64,000 nt of DNA from Neovahlkampfia damariscottae. Taxonomy: Eukaryota > Heterolobosea > Selenaionea > Neovahlkampfiida > Neovahlkampfiidae. The DNA lies in assembly GCA_016618085.1 (NCBI GenBank), contig JABLTG010000056.1:38461-102460 (forward strand). Reading direction: 5' to 3'. The translations under genes and the position numbers were made by a program. This document shows, one piece after another, positions 9,401 to 21,536 of the stretch. Position 1 is the first letter of the stretch; each line of letters starts with the position of its first letter. Under the pieces are notes generated by a model that made no database searches, had not been told where the DNA came from, and saw only the letters and a program-made list of their open reading frames with translations.

Positions 9401-12400
9401 TTAATTTTCACTAATATTCACATCATTCTCTTTTAAGATTTTTTTAACTTGTTTCAATTTAAATTCATCAGAAATATTGAATTTCAATTCAATTTCTTTT
9501 TTAACATTTTCAGAAGAAGTTGTAACATCCATGTACAAAATTTCAACTGAATTTTGAACTTGAATAATATTTTGAAATGGAATTCTAATCAAATTTGAAA
9601 TCTCTAAAAGATCAGAATCAACTTCAAATATCAGTATTGAATCATTCATAACAACCAATGTCCTCATTTCATCCTTCACTTGAATTTTAACTCTTAAATG
9701 ATCTGTGTTGTATTCTGTATTGAAAAATCTTTGTAAATGTCGATTATCATGTGATTCTTTCACCATTCCAAGAATTTTATAAAAAAATTCTGAAGATAAT
9801 GAATAAGAACCTAAAATATCAATTCTAATCAGGTAATCAAATAACTTGTATAAAGTATCTGGATCAACCATATCCATATATTTTGAAATATTTTGACAAA
9901 TTGAATTTTTCAATTGATTTTCATCAACTATTTCAGTTTCAATTTTTCCATCACAAACAATTGGTAACTTTTGCCAGTTGGAAAAATCATCTTTTTCATT
10001 TGTAAATCCTTTTGAAATGGTGTATAAAACAGTAACAAAAACAGCAAAGTTTTGAAGTGGTAGTAATTCAAGTATGAATTTTGTCAATGCGAATCTGTTT
10101 AATGATATCATGTGATGATATTTTAATGGTTTTGAAGATGATTCTCCAACCAATCCAAAATAATCTTCATCATCAACAAAAACAAAAGATAGGAATTCAT
10201 CAATCAAAAGCTTCCATAAATTATTATAATGAATCACAAAATTAACTTCACTATGATTGAATTTTGGTGGTGTTGAACTGTTATCATCTATTTTTAAACG
10301 TTTCAAAATGACTGAATCTATTGAAGAAAGAATTTGACAAATATCTTTCAAGAATTCAGCTCTTTCCAATGATATTAAAGAATCTAATGTTTTTAATATC
10401 ATTTCAAGTACACAAACAATTAAATAAATAAATTGAAAGCATAACTTTTCATTGGCACAAACTCTTAAAATGAATTCTAAAACATTTGGAACAGACAAAT
10501 TATAAATATTTTCTTTCAAAGTATACAATAGTTTTAGGATGGTATATTCACTTTGTAACATATTTTGATCTGATTTTGACATGTAAATGTGGTCTTCAAC
10601 TAGTAAATCATAAATTGTATCTTTTTCATCTTTCCCAAGATAGATGTTTAAAAACTGCTCCAGTGATGTATCTTCATGATCTGTTTCATGATAGGACCAC
10701 ATTGTTTTTGTGTTAGATACTTCTCCAACCAGAGCTTCTTTTGTTTCAATGCTATCCTCATTTTTCCCATGTTTTCCATCTCTCATGAATTTTACTGATT
10801 GACGATGCACCCTTTTGACCTGTTTCAGTGGTGTTGAATTTGGAGTTGGATTGGTTACTGTTTGAATATCAGTTGGAGTAGTTTCATCTTCGATATCAGA
10901 AATGTCTGATATTTCTGATAGATTTTCATCAAAATCATCAATAGCCCTTAAATATTTCAATGGTACTTCGTCTGATAAAATTCTATTAACATCTGGATTT
11001 GAAGTATCTTTCATATTGGAAACTAATTCTTCAAAATATGGATGTGGTAAATCCTTGTAGTTCTGAGAAAAAACATTTGAATTTCTTGGAATTCCTCTTG
11101 GTGTCATTAACATGGATTGTTTTTTCTTGATGATAAATTCTTTTCCTAAAACTTGATTGATTGTCTCATATACAAAAGTATCATTTAATTTCTTCAAACT
11201 TTTATCATCTTTACATAATGATGTAAAATATGAATAAACACGATTGAATACAGGTGTTCCCATGTGCAGAAAATTTAATAATTTTGCGATTATTTCCAAT
11301 TTCAAAGCAGTTTCAAATAACAAAGGAGTAGTTGAGTCAATAGAGCTTTCTTCATTCAACAAAATTTTTTTACACAATTCAAGATTATCTTCTGAATCAA
11401 TAATACATCCTTTCTTCAAAAATTCAACACAGAGTTGAGAAAATTTCATAAATCTCTTTGGGTATTCTGAGGAAATTGCCAACAATTCTAATACTTTTGT
11501 TGTTAATTTTTCTTGATCTGATAAATCAATCTTCATTAATAATTCAATTGCAAAATATTTCTTTGATTTCTTAGAAAAATCAGATTTGAATATTCCTTCT
11601 GTGGATAAAATATTAATTAAATGTGGAATTGATTTTTTTGATAATTCATCAAACATTACTAAAATGGATAATATCTTTGGATTTTGAGGAATTAAATCAA
11701 CTAAATAATCATCTATTTCATATTCTATTAATTTGTTTTGAAGTGAATATTCAAAAATTTCCAACAATGGAACACTGTCAATGATCAATTTTTTTTGAAA
11801 AATCTCTTTGAATGAAATGGAAGAAACAAATTGCTTTGAAATATCTGAAGTCATTGAACTGTTATTTTTCATAATGATATGGATAGTTTCAACAAATCCT
11901 TTACAAATTATTGTTTCTTCTTTTGACAATTCATCTTTTGATAATAATGTTGAAGTACTTTTCATCAAGAATGAAATATAATCTGCTTTAGTTGCATTTT
12001 CCAAAGCTTTTTCAGATTTTAATAAATTTCCCACTGTGGCATGTAATAAAGAATATCCAATAGCATCATCATGATTGACATCTCTAAAATCATTCATTGA
12101 CTTTTGAAGAATTTCATCAAACAAACCAGAATCAACAAAATCTGAAGACAAAACAGTTGAAGTAGCTGAAATCAAGCGAAGAACAAAATGTACCTCTTCT
12201 GAAGTTAAACTCCAAAACTCATTTGAAATGATGGCTTGTATAGTTTTGATAAAATCAACTCTTTGAAAAACAGATTGTGAAATATTTTGTGAACCTTCCA
12301 ATGCATCAGACAGTAACCCTAAAAACTGAATTGAAACATCAGGATTAAAATGATCCGTCAATATCTTTGAAATATGTCCATAAGCCTGTTTCAAAATCTT

Positions 12401-13670
12401 TGCATCTAAATTTGTATTCTTTAATGCATGTGCCAGTATTTCAAAATTGACTTCCGATTTTTCATTAAATATTTCGGGTATACAAGCAACAGCTTCAACA
12501 TCAAATTTTTGAAAAACTAATTCAGCCAGTGATTTGCTCAATTTTATGGCTTCTTCATTTTTAGGTATAAAAGTAAAACAAACAAGAGCAATTTTGCTGA
12601 AAATTTTTTGATGTGTTTTTTCTTTATTTGAGAATGATTTGAATATACCACTTAAACGTTCAACGAAACTATCAAATCCTTCCAACTGTATACTGATTTA
12701 AAAAATGTTAAAATTTTTTTTTCCAACGTTTTTTGCTCTTTTGAATAGCTCGTAAATGTGTCTAACAGTTTTTCACAAACTTCAAGAATATGATTTTCCG
12801 GTGTTTCTTTCATGACAGAAATAAAGTCACCAAAGGTAGATGTTGAATTTCCTCTAATATGATGAAATGAAGGTACTCTATCTAAAGCAGCAGAAGTATT
12901 ATCAAGTTTCTTTTTTAAATCACCAGCAAATATAATTTCAACTTCTTTGTCTAATTTTTTTTCAGATTTTGAAACAGGTATGCCATTCAAGTTTTTCAAG
13001 TGACTTAATCTTGAAACAAAACTACCTCTAAAATCAACTAAATTGGAAGAAAATATATTATCTGAGTAATTGACATCTTCAAGTCGTTTCAAGGAATTCA
13101 AAAATGTAAACAGATTTTCAAGTTCTTCGTGAGTATAATCCAAAAGGTTCGTTGAAACATCAATTTTGACTAATTTTGTACATTTTTCGATATTTTTATG
13201 ATCAAATATTTCCATGCTATTTCTTCTTGCATATAGTTCTTGTAGTGAAATGAGCGCATTTAAATCAGGCATTTTTTTTAATTTATTTTTTGAAAGATCA
13301 AGAACTATTAAATTCACATGAGTATTCAGTGAAACAGATGATATTATATTATTAGAAGCGTATAAACGCTTTAATTTTATAAAATTATCGAGTCCTTCAA
13401 GTTTACTAATTTGGTTGTTTGAAAAGTCTATTTCTTTCAATGAGTTTCCTTTTATTTGATTTATTCCAGGATATGAAACAAGTAAAAATCTGAAAAATTA
13501 AAAAAATATCGATATTTTTACTTTGGATCTGACGCTACTAAATACACTGGATATGCTGCTTTTTTTAAATCTTTAACTGCCAGTTGTGAGATAATTTCTT
13601 CATCTAAATCAGATACAATTTCTTTTGGATGTTTCAAACAACTCTTCTTTTTGCCACGAAACAAAATCAT
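9401..13670 (-). CDS. Large leucine-rich-repeat protein with alpha-helical body
   Basis: Three exons (13522-13670, 12728-13489, 9401-12692) give 1400 residues. Residues 60-210 carry leucine-rich repeats (LKEIDFSNNQISKLEGLDNF, LIVLDLSKNKLKKMPDLN). The long remainder is helical and ARM-like, with an acidic Ser/Thr-rich linker near the middle (SDISDIEDETTPTD). The last 100 residues look like a small beta domain, perhaps PH- or GRAM-like (LVVMNDSILIFEVDSD). I do not recognise the family. The start at 13670 follows ATCCAATCAAA on the plus strand (13705-13715). Its stop is 48 bp from the start of the Kelch/G-alpha gene on the same strand. Confidence 0.82.
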
Positions 13671-13774
13671 CAACAAAAAGTAAAAACGTTAGAAAGAAAA
13701 AATTATCCAATCAAATACCATTTTTCCTTTTTTAATTCCAATTGCTCTAATTGGTTGACGCTTTCAAAATCGAA

Positions 13775-14493
13775 ATGGACACAGTGAATAAACAAGAGAA
13801 CATTATTTTCATTGATGACACAAAAAAATTAAAAGAAATTAATAAAAAATACAAAGAAGAAAATGAAGAAAAACCAGTTTTTGATAAACTCACTTTGGAT
13901 AAAGTAAAAAAAAAATTGAAAAAAAATTAAACACAATTAAGAATTCATCAAAAAATTCAAGGAGTTTAAGAGTACCTCCTAATAGATATTCTGCTCTGAA
14001 AAAAGAATGGGAAAGAATTTACACACCAATTGTTGAAAAAATGGAATTACAAATTAGAATGAACCCAAAAAAGAAAATGGTTGAACTTAAAACATCTGAA
14101 TATACAACACAAGAAAATGCAATTCAAAAAGCAACTGATTTTATAAACGCATTTTTATTAGGTTTTGAAATTTCTGATGCTGTTGCTTTATTAAGATTAG
14201 ACGACATTTTCGTTGAATCATTTGAAATCAAAGATGTTAAAACTTTAGAAGGAGATCATTTAGGTCGTGCTATTGGTCGTATTGCTGGAAAAAACGGATC
14301 AACTAAATTTACAATAGAGAATGCTACAAAAACTAGAATCGTACTTGCTGATACAAAAGTACATGTTTTAGGTGCTTATGAAAATATACAAAACGCTAAA
14401 AATGCAATTTCAGATTTAATTTTAGGATCACCTCCAGGTCAAGTTTACAATAAATTAAGAATATTAAGTGCAAGAATGAAAGAAAGTTTTTAA
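13775..14493 (+). CDS. PNO1: PNO1/Dim2, KH-domain factor of small-subunit ribosome assembly
   Basis: Exons 13775-13903 and 13942-14493, 226 residues. Splicing joins LTLDK to NSSKNSRSLRVPPNRYSAL, giving the conserved stretch before IYTPIVEKMELQIRMN. The KH core GRAIGRIAGKNGSTKFTIE and the C-terminal GSPPGQVYNKLRILSARM are intact. PNO1 binds pre-40S RNA near the 3' end of 18S rRNA and partners with Nob1 and the Dim1 methylase. AATTGGTTG lies at 13749-13757. The stop overlaps the convergent exoribonuclease stop by 4 bp. Confidence 0.95.
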
Positions 14494-17050
14494 TTTTTCA
14501 CACCAATTTGAAATAAATGTTTTGCTGTTATAGTTTGTGTCGCTAAATCTATATCTTTTATCAAAATAGAAACTACAGAAGACACTTTTAAATCTTTTTC
14601 AAATCTGTCAAAACTTGAAATTGGTATTCCTTCATATTTTGATTTGCCTTGATATCTTAAAAATTCAATGATTGATTTTGCTTCTCCATAAGTTACAAGA
14701 TGTAATTTTATTGGAATTTTTGAACCCATTAACTGTACAGTTGATATATTCAAATCAAATGATGTAATTTTAGCTTCAAAAATTTTCTACACAAAATTTA
14801 AGTAAGAAGATTGAATTTTACTTTTGGATCAAATCTCCATTGTTTTTCAAGATCTTTAATATATGTATATTGGTGATTGAAACTTTTTTCTAATGTTTCT
14901 CTCAAGTAAATATTTTGCAATGTTAATAATTGAATTTCATTTGTTGAATACACAAAAGGTAATCCCAGAATATGATTATATATTTGTCTCTGAGCAACAT
15001 GATCTGAATATCTTCTTAAAGGTGATGTAGTTTTTATCGTTTTCTGATGATGAGGAACGTTTTTGATGATTTGATGCTTCATACAATATTCAAAAGCAAT
15101 TTTATCTATTTTTAAAAGTTAACAAAAACTTTCAATTACTCGCTAAAACCATAAAATGAGAAACAAATAATCTTTTTTTTTTAGATCTAAAAAATGACTT
15201 ACTCAATTCCTTCAAAATTTGTTTTTTTGTTTATACTTTCAAAGAAATTAGAAACGAATTCATATAAATTCTTACTTTGAATTTTCAAAAAGATCAATGT
15301 ATTTTTCATAGTTTGGTATCAATTGTTCAATATTTTTTGATTCTTTATGAATTCTAGTGACAGGGGAAATGATGCTTGGAAAAATTGATTGAGACAAAAT
15401 TTTTGATGTCTCTAGATCCATGGTTACTTTTACAGTCAAACAGAAGTTATCACGTGATGAATTTAAACTTAAAAGCTTCAAAGCCCCAACAGGAACAACA
15501 AATTTAGGTGTTACTTTTTTATGTTTAATCTTTCTATATTTTGTTTCAAATCTTGATTTGATAGATTTCTCCAATAATGAATTTGGTTCAATAAACTCTG
15601 TAGAATTGACAACATGCATATAAATATCATTCTAAACAATAAATTAAATAATAATTTTGTCAAACTCCATCAAAACTAACTGAATCATCTAAAAATGCAG
15701 AAGATCTTGAGTCAATTGCATATGATGTTAAATGTCTCAAATCAACTCTATGCTTGTGATTGTCAGGATGATAATTCCCAATTTTTGATTTCACAACTTT
15801 TTTTAAAGCAGATATTTCTCTTTGAACTAATCGATTTTTGGTCACATAGTCAGTATATAAGGTTGAAAATGCAGTTCTTGCGTTGAAATTTCCTTTTCTT
15901 TGTAATTCTCTTGGAATGATAAATTCCAGTAATCGATCACAATCCTCTGGTGTTCCTTCAAATCCAAATTCTTTTAGAATGTATTCACACAATTCAATTT
16001 GTGCAATATTCAAATAGATATCATCAATTATATCATGAACTGCATAAGTTTCTAATATTTTTAAAATTGGTTCATCAATAGTATGATCCCATTCACTTCT
16101 ACAATATCCAATATCAGTAAATTGTTTTTTTCTTTTCTTTGCTCTTTCAAGAAATGAATCAACATTATTTGTTGAAATTTGTGTTGATATTACGTATAAT
16201 TTTCCTTCTGATCCTGTAATATATTTTGAACTTGAAATGAGTAAATGTGAGAAAAATAAACTCTTGAATTCGACATCTCCGAATAATTCTTTTGATACAA
16301 ATTCAGAATTTATTTCAATTTCAGTTTCATAGGCTGTGTTTAAAAAGTTATGAAATTTTTTAATCAATTCTCCTTTTTGAACCATTGGAACAAATTCTTC
16401 AATCAATAAAATAAAATCTGATAAAGAACCTTGTAAATTCCATTCAAAAATTGTTTGAACTGAGTCTTTTTGAACATGATTGCCTAAATCATTCATGATT
16501 GTGCCATTTCCAAAATCAATTCCAATTTGAAAATTATTTTCCAAAATATATTCAACCACTTTTCCTTTTTGTGTATACATTTTCATATCTGAAGGAAATA
16601 ACAATGATTCTGAAGTCACAACGGATTGAAATTTTCTTAAAAAATCAAAAAGTTCATTTTTTCGGCCTTTTGTTAATGATTTCAAATATGAATCTTCAAT
16701 CTCTTTAATTCTTAGATTTGCTTCTGAATCTATTTATTTCTGTGTGAGATTTTTTTTTTTTCCTAACCGATTTTTTGTTGATTGTGTTTTATCTTGAAAT
16801 CAAAATTTCCACGATTTTCTTCATCAACTAAGATATCCTTTGACAAATCATCGGAACTTTCATCACAGTCTGATTCTTCCTTTTCATATTTTTTATTGTT
16901 TTTATTTAATTTTATGAATAAATCATACAAGACATCTTTTTTCTCGTTGATATTTTTATTTTTTACAAAACTTGAGGTATGAAACTGTTTATGTAATATG
17001 ACAGTTTTTGAATTTAATCTTGATGATTGAAAAAAAATTTTCTTCATCAT
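14490..17050 (-). CDS. RNB-domain 3'-5' exoribonuclease (RNase II/R family), probably mitochondrial
   Basis: Seven exons (16768-17050, 15666-16729, 15276-15631, 15203-15235, 15140-15171, 14822-15105, 14490-14786) give 782 residues. Two exons are only 33 and 32 nt. The RNB core shows HRVDLRHLTSYAID, then HFMVLANKIAFEYC and TTSPLRRYSDHVAQRQ, all completed by splicing. The N-terminus (KKIFFQSSRLNSKTVILHK) is basic and hydroxylated like a mitochondrial presequence. Of the usual active-site aspartates, one (the D of T-R-D-I-D-D) is replaced by Phe in AIDSRSSAFLDD. Role by family: organellar RNA decay or processing. Its start and that of UXT share a 74-bp divergent promoter. Confidence 0.88.
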
Positions 17051-17086
17051 TTGTTGCAGTCACAAAAAGTTTGAGTTGTGTTACAA

Positions 17087-17098
17087 ATTGATTGGTGG
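17087..17098. promoter_or_regulatory. ATTGATTGGTGG element between the RNB nuclease and UXT genes
   Basis: Lies within the 74 bp separating the two divergent ATGs (17050 minus, 17125 plus). The same core is found near almost every gene start in the window, so it probably serves as a shared core-promoter element. Confidence 0.6.
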
Positions 17099-17124
17099 AA
17101 GAATACAATTTTTAGAGGTGTTGA

Positions 17125-17600
17125 ATGGAAAAACTAATTGATGCATATGATTCTCTGGTTAATGATAGTTATGGTAGTCAATTAAAATATATTTTAGAAC
17201 AAAGAGAAAAAGAATACAGCCTTGTAACAAAATAGTAAAAAAAAAAAAAAATTAAAACAAGAAAAAGTCAAGAATTGAAATCCACATTGACGTTGATAAA
17301 AGAAAATAAACTGAAAGAAATGAAAACACAAGTAGATTTAGGTTCCAATTTTTACATGAAAGCGAAAATGTACTTTTAATTTTTTTTCTAATTTTTTTCA
17401 CAAGTCCTTCAACAGAGTTTGTGTTTGTGAATGTAGGATTAAACTTTCAAATTCAATTGACAATCGATGAAGCTTTAAAATTTATCGAAAAAAAAGAAAA
17501 ATATTTGGTGAAGAAAATTGACAAATTATCTTTACAAGCATCAATAATAAAATCAAATATGAAAATAATGTCTGATAATTTGGAGTCAAAATTGCAATAA
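17125..17600 (+). CDS. UXT: UXT-like prefoldin alpha-type subunit
   Basis: Three short exons (17125-17234, 17268-17369, 17405-17600) spliced across 33- and 35-nt introns give 135 residues. The sequence has the prefoldin-alpha plan of helix, beta hairpin and helix. QVDLGSNFYMKAKI and VNVGLNFQIQLTIDEALKF match the diagnostic UXT hairpin. UXT is part of the R2TP/prefoldin-like co-chaperone complex and also acts in transcription. Each exon is too short to stand out as an open frame, so the gene is easily missed. It is convergent with the methyltransferase, with 9 bp between stops. Confidence 0.85.
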
Positions 17601-17609
17601 ATTGTTTAT

Positions 17610-20122
17610 TCATATCAAAGTCAAATCAATATCATCATCAAATTCATCAAAAATATGAGGTTCCAATTCGGAAAGAAGCACCGGAGTATTCAATGGTTGA
17701 ATTGATGATTTCTGTGGAATTTCGAATTCAACCATTTCTTCTATTGGTTGAATAATAGGACTTGAATCTGAATCTATATCTGATATTTCAATGTGAAATT
17801 TTTCGTTTTGGTGCTTAAAATCCTCAGTTTCTTCTGATTTGAAATATACTTCAACCAAAGTTTTACCCAAATGAAATGCAACTGGCACTGCAACAGCATT
17901 TCCAATTTGTTTATAACAATCTCCGTCATTGCCTACAAATTCAAAACAATCTTTAAATCCTTGAATTCTTGCACATTCACGAATGGATAGTATTCTATCT
18001 TGCATTGGATGAATTACACATTCAGACATTGGTTGTGGTGATGTTAAAACTGTTGAGCATTGAAGATGATATTGCAATCTCTTCAACATATTCCTACCAT
18101 TTCTGTAATTTATATATCCTTCTCCAATTTCATTTCTCAAGTCTTTTGGAATATCTTCCCAAAAAGCTCCAGGTTTAACATCATATTTTGGAACAGCTGA
18201 TATCCATTTCTGAAATTTTGGTGTGACATTTCTTGTATTATGATTCATAACAAGATCATTATCTTTGTTTGAGCGATAATACTCTTGATAGATATTTTCA
18301 GGTTTTTTAGTGTAATGATGAATTCTAATTTGTGAATTTGTTTCTGGAAGATCAGATAAAATATCCCACATGGTGACAGGTGGTAAATATCCAGATTGAA
18401 AAATATAAGGATTGTGCATTGTATAATACATTTCTTTGTCAAGTGTTGATTTCAATGGAACAGCTGCATTATAATTCTTTGGGTATTCAGGTAATTCCAA
18501 ACCAATTTTGGAACCCCAAATAAAAACTCTATTTCTCTTCTGAGGTGTTTGAAAATGAGTTGCTGATAATATTCCAGCTTTGAATTGATATCCAATTGAT
18601 TTAATTTGAGCACCAATTTCATCAAGTACAGATAATAATCCAACAACATTTTCAATCAAAAAATACTTTGGTTTATAATAATCAACAAATTTCAAGAATG
18701 TAAAAACAAGCGTATTTCTTTTGTCACTTAAATCAGTTGATCTGTATCTATTTCTACAACTGAAAGATTGACAAGGTGGACCTCCAAAAATAAAATCAAT
18801 TGAATCTTTCTTTGGATGTTTTTGAAGAAATTTGTACAACAATTCAAAGCAACTAATATCATCTTCAAAAACCCATTCATTATATTTTGCTGACCAACCT
18901 TCCCATTTTACTAAATAGTCCAATTTATCAGAATTCTTTTCAGATGTTCTAACATCAACTATTTCTTGAACTAAATAATCTTTGGACTCTGGAACTCCAT
19001 GTTTAATTAATTCTTCATCTTCTGAGTCATAATTATTTTGAATTTCGAATTCTTCATCATCTGAATTGTATTCTAAATCATTTTCTGAATTCGCTTCTTT
19101 GAGTTTTTGTTCGATTCTCGAACGATGGGCATTCAAAAGTTTACATCTTGTCAAATATTTTTCCACACAGTCATTCACTGAAGAATAAGTTAGTTTATGA
19201 ATAAATGAGCTTACCAACTTTTGTATGTGGATGATTTCTTTTGTATGTTGCAATGGCAGAACGAAAGAAATCAACAGCAACTTTAACTGAAAAATGTGAA
19301 AAAAATATTTTTTGAACCTTTGATGTTTTTGTTCATTTCCATTCCATTTGAGAATCCTCCACAACCAGAAAACAAATCCAAAGCTCTAATGATTCCTTTG
19401 TATTTTTTTTCTTCTAACGGTTTTTCATCTTTTTGGAAACAAGTTTCTGGAAGGTCACCAAATGACTTTGTGTGGTAATTATAACTCTTTGAACAGTAAA
19501 AATGATCTATATCTTTGAATTTTCTGAATTCTTTTTTTTCTTTGACAAAATGAACATAAGCCTTACCACAAACTGAAAAGAGTGGATTTTCATCAATAGC
19601 AGGATTGTCTTCAAAATAAAGTTGATAAGGGTCGACATTATATTTGGTGAAATCACCTTCATGAATGTCAGTGTCACGAAGAAACCATTTTCCTTTCAAA
19701 TAATTTGTTCCATTTTTCATGTATAACTCTGTTATTTGACAAACCCAGAAAGGATCACCTTCTTTGGCAGAGGGAGGAAATAAATAAGTAAAATCACCTA
19801 TTTTAAAATGTACATCGTGAATCAATACTTCTTTATAGTGTCTGATGCCATTTATTCTTTCATGTTTTCCAACCCATTTTATGACGTTTACTTTTTGATA
19901 TGCAAAATTGTGAATTTTAGTTTCAGGCATTAACTTTCCGCTTAAACCTTTTTTTTTTTTGTTAATTTTAATAAACAAACCTTGTTCATGTTCCGTTGTG
20001 GTTAATTTCTTTTTCTTCTTTTTTGGAAGTTCTTTTTTTGTTTTTTTTGTTTTTTTTTCTTCTTTTACTTCTGCCACTTCTTCATCCGAGTCAGTGATCA
20101 GGATTATAAAATCCTCTTCCAT
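17610..20122 (-). CDS. Chromomethylase-like cytosine-5 DNA methyltransferase (BAH, chromo, MTase)
   Basis: Exons 19318-20122, 19215-19286 and 17610-19177, 814 residues. Order: basic N-terminus, BAH domain (about residues 90-225), motif I ALDLFSGCGGFSNGME, motif II VKVAVDFF rebuilt by splicing, a chromodomain inserted after motif II (YLVQEIVDVRTSEKNSDKL...LVKWEGWSAKYNEWVFED), then motif IV GGPPCQSFS, motif VI IENV, motif VIII QTPQKRNRVF, motif IX and GNAVAVPVA. All catalytic residues visible are present. BAH plus a chromodomain embedded in the catalytic domain is the plant CMT plan. CMTs methylate DNA on H3K9-methylated chromatin. The acidic C-terminal tail is extra. Confidence 0.93.
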
Positions 20123-20186
20123 TTAACAAAAATGAAGTTGATTGGACAACCGTATTTGGTGGAAGAATAAAAAATTCTTTATTTTT

Positions 20187-21416
20187 TTAATGACAAATTC
20201 TTCTACAACGTTCTTTCATTTGAGCCAAATATCCAGGAAATCTGTGTTGAACAAGATGTTGTTGAATTCCAAATGTTGTCCAGAGGAAAGATGGATGAAT
20301 TGCATTATTCCAAGCATAAAATCTTTGAAAATCAGCACATTGACAATGATTGCCACCAATATCTTGGAATCTTGGATTAATGTATAAAGCCAAAACTTGA
20401 TTCATGATTTGTGTTTTGAGTGAATTATATTGATCTACAGCAGTTTTCCATGAGTTGAAGTTTGCTTCAGCAGAGGTCAATTGAGTAGCCCAATATATTT
20501 CTTGTTGATGTGCTTGATTTGATAATGCAATATTTTGATTATGTCGAAGTAAATGTTGATATGCTATTCCGAGATAGTATTGGTTATGATAAATATGTCC
20601 AATATGAGTATAATGATCACTTGAACGTTTTTCAGCTTGTGCTGCTTGTAAATATGTTTGTGTTAAACGATGAAAATGGTCTCTTTGGTTTCTATAATGA
20701 AGGACAGTATGATGAAATGAGTATACATAAATTTGCATTTCTTGTAGTTTTTTGTAAGCTTTAATGCCAGAATCATTAATATTTTCAAAAGCATTAGCAC
20801 GAAGCATTTTTTGATAATACTGGTCTTCAAAAACTTTGAATTTTCTCTTCAATTGAGCTAAACTTCTTGTTGTTCTTGGACAGTGTTTTTTAAACTTTCT
20901 GAGAGCAATTCCCAAATTTTGAAGTGATGTAGCAATCATAAAGTATTGTGGTGAGAGTCTAAGAGATATAAAAAGTTGGTTATATCTATGATTCCATTCG
21001 CTGACAGGGTGCGTCAAAATTTCGTTCAGCGCTGCCCAATGAACTTTGATATGTAAGGCGATATAGAAATTAAAAATTCTGAAAATCATCGCAGAACTTT
21101 CGCTTGAATAAGTAAAAGCGTTGTCCATACAAACCATATTGAAGGCTTTATATTCTTCAAAATGATGTTGTCCTGGAACTGGTTTCCCAGTGAGAAAACC
21201 ATCAAGGTTGAAATATGCTTTTCTTTTACAATGAGGATAATATATTCCACAATTTAATTGACAGACATTGTGATCCGCGCAAGGATCTCTTGAGAGTGTT
21301 TCGATGTCTTCTTCTAAATCAAATTCCAGAGCATTTATAGTTTGTTCTGCACAGCGAATAGGTACAGAGTTTACAACTGTTAACACCACCAACAACAACA
21401 ACAACAATTTTTGCAT
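20187..21416 (-). CDS. Secreted histidine- and cysteine-containing protein, family unknown
   Basis: Single exon of 409 residues. A clear signal peptide (MQKLLLLLLVVLTVVNS) is followed by a Cys-rich patch (DPCADHNVCQLNCGIYYPHCKRK) and a second one at the end (CQCADF...CRRICH). The long middle is helical and rich in Gln, His and Tyr with no membrane segment. It is likely secreted or in vesicles. I recognise no domain. No introns, unlike many neighbours. GTTGATTGGC lies about 20 bp upstream of the start. Confidence 0.75.
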   Translation of the reverse strand: MQKLLLLLLVVLTVVNSVPIRCAEQTINALEFDLEEDIETLSRDPCADHNVCQLNCGIYYPHCKRKAYFNLDGFLTGKPVPGQHHFEEYKAFNMVCMDNAFTYSSESSAMIFRIFNFYIALHIKVHWAALNEILTHPVSEWNHRYNQLFISLRLSPQYFMIATSLQNLGIALRKFKKHCPRTTRSLAQLKRKFKVFEDQYYQKMLRANAFENINDSGIKAYKKLQEMQIYVYSFHHTVLHYRNQRDHFHRLTQTYLQAAQAEKRSSDHYTHIGHIYHNQYYLGIAYQHLLRHNQNIALSNQAHQQEIYWATQLTSAEANFNSWKTAVDQYNSLKTQIMNQVLALYINPRFQDIGGNHCQCADFQRFYAWNNAIHPSFLWTTFGIQQHLVQHRFPGYLAQMKERCRRICH

Positions 21417-21536
21417 CAGCGAGATTTTTTAATTAGCCAATCAACAGAAAAGTTTCCACATTTGTGTATCAATACTTCCTAAATAAAGTGAAATAACCCA
21501 AAGACAAAAATCATTTTTTATCAATTAACATAATGT

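Noticed and set aside
20510-20764. Plus-strand ORF inside the secreted-protein gene
   Set aside because: It lies opposite a well-formed coding region and has no promoter element or family match.
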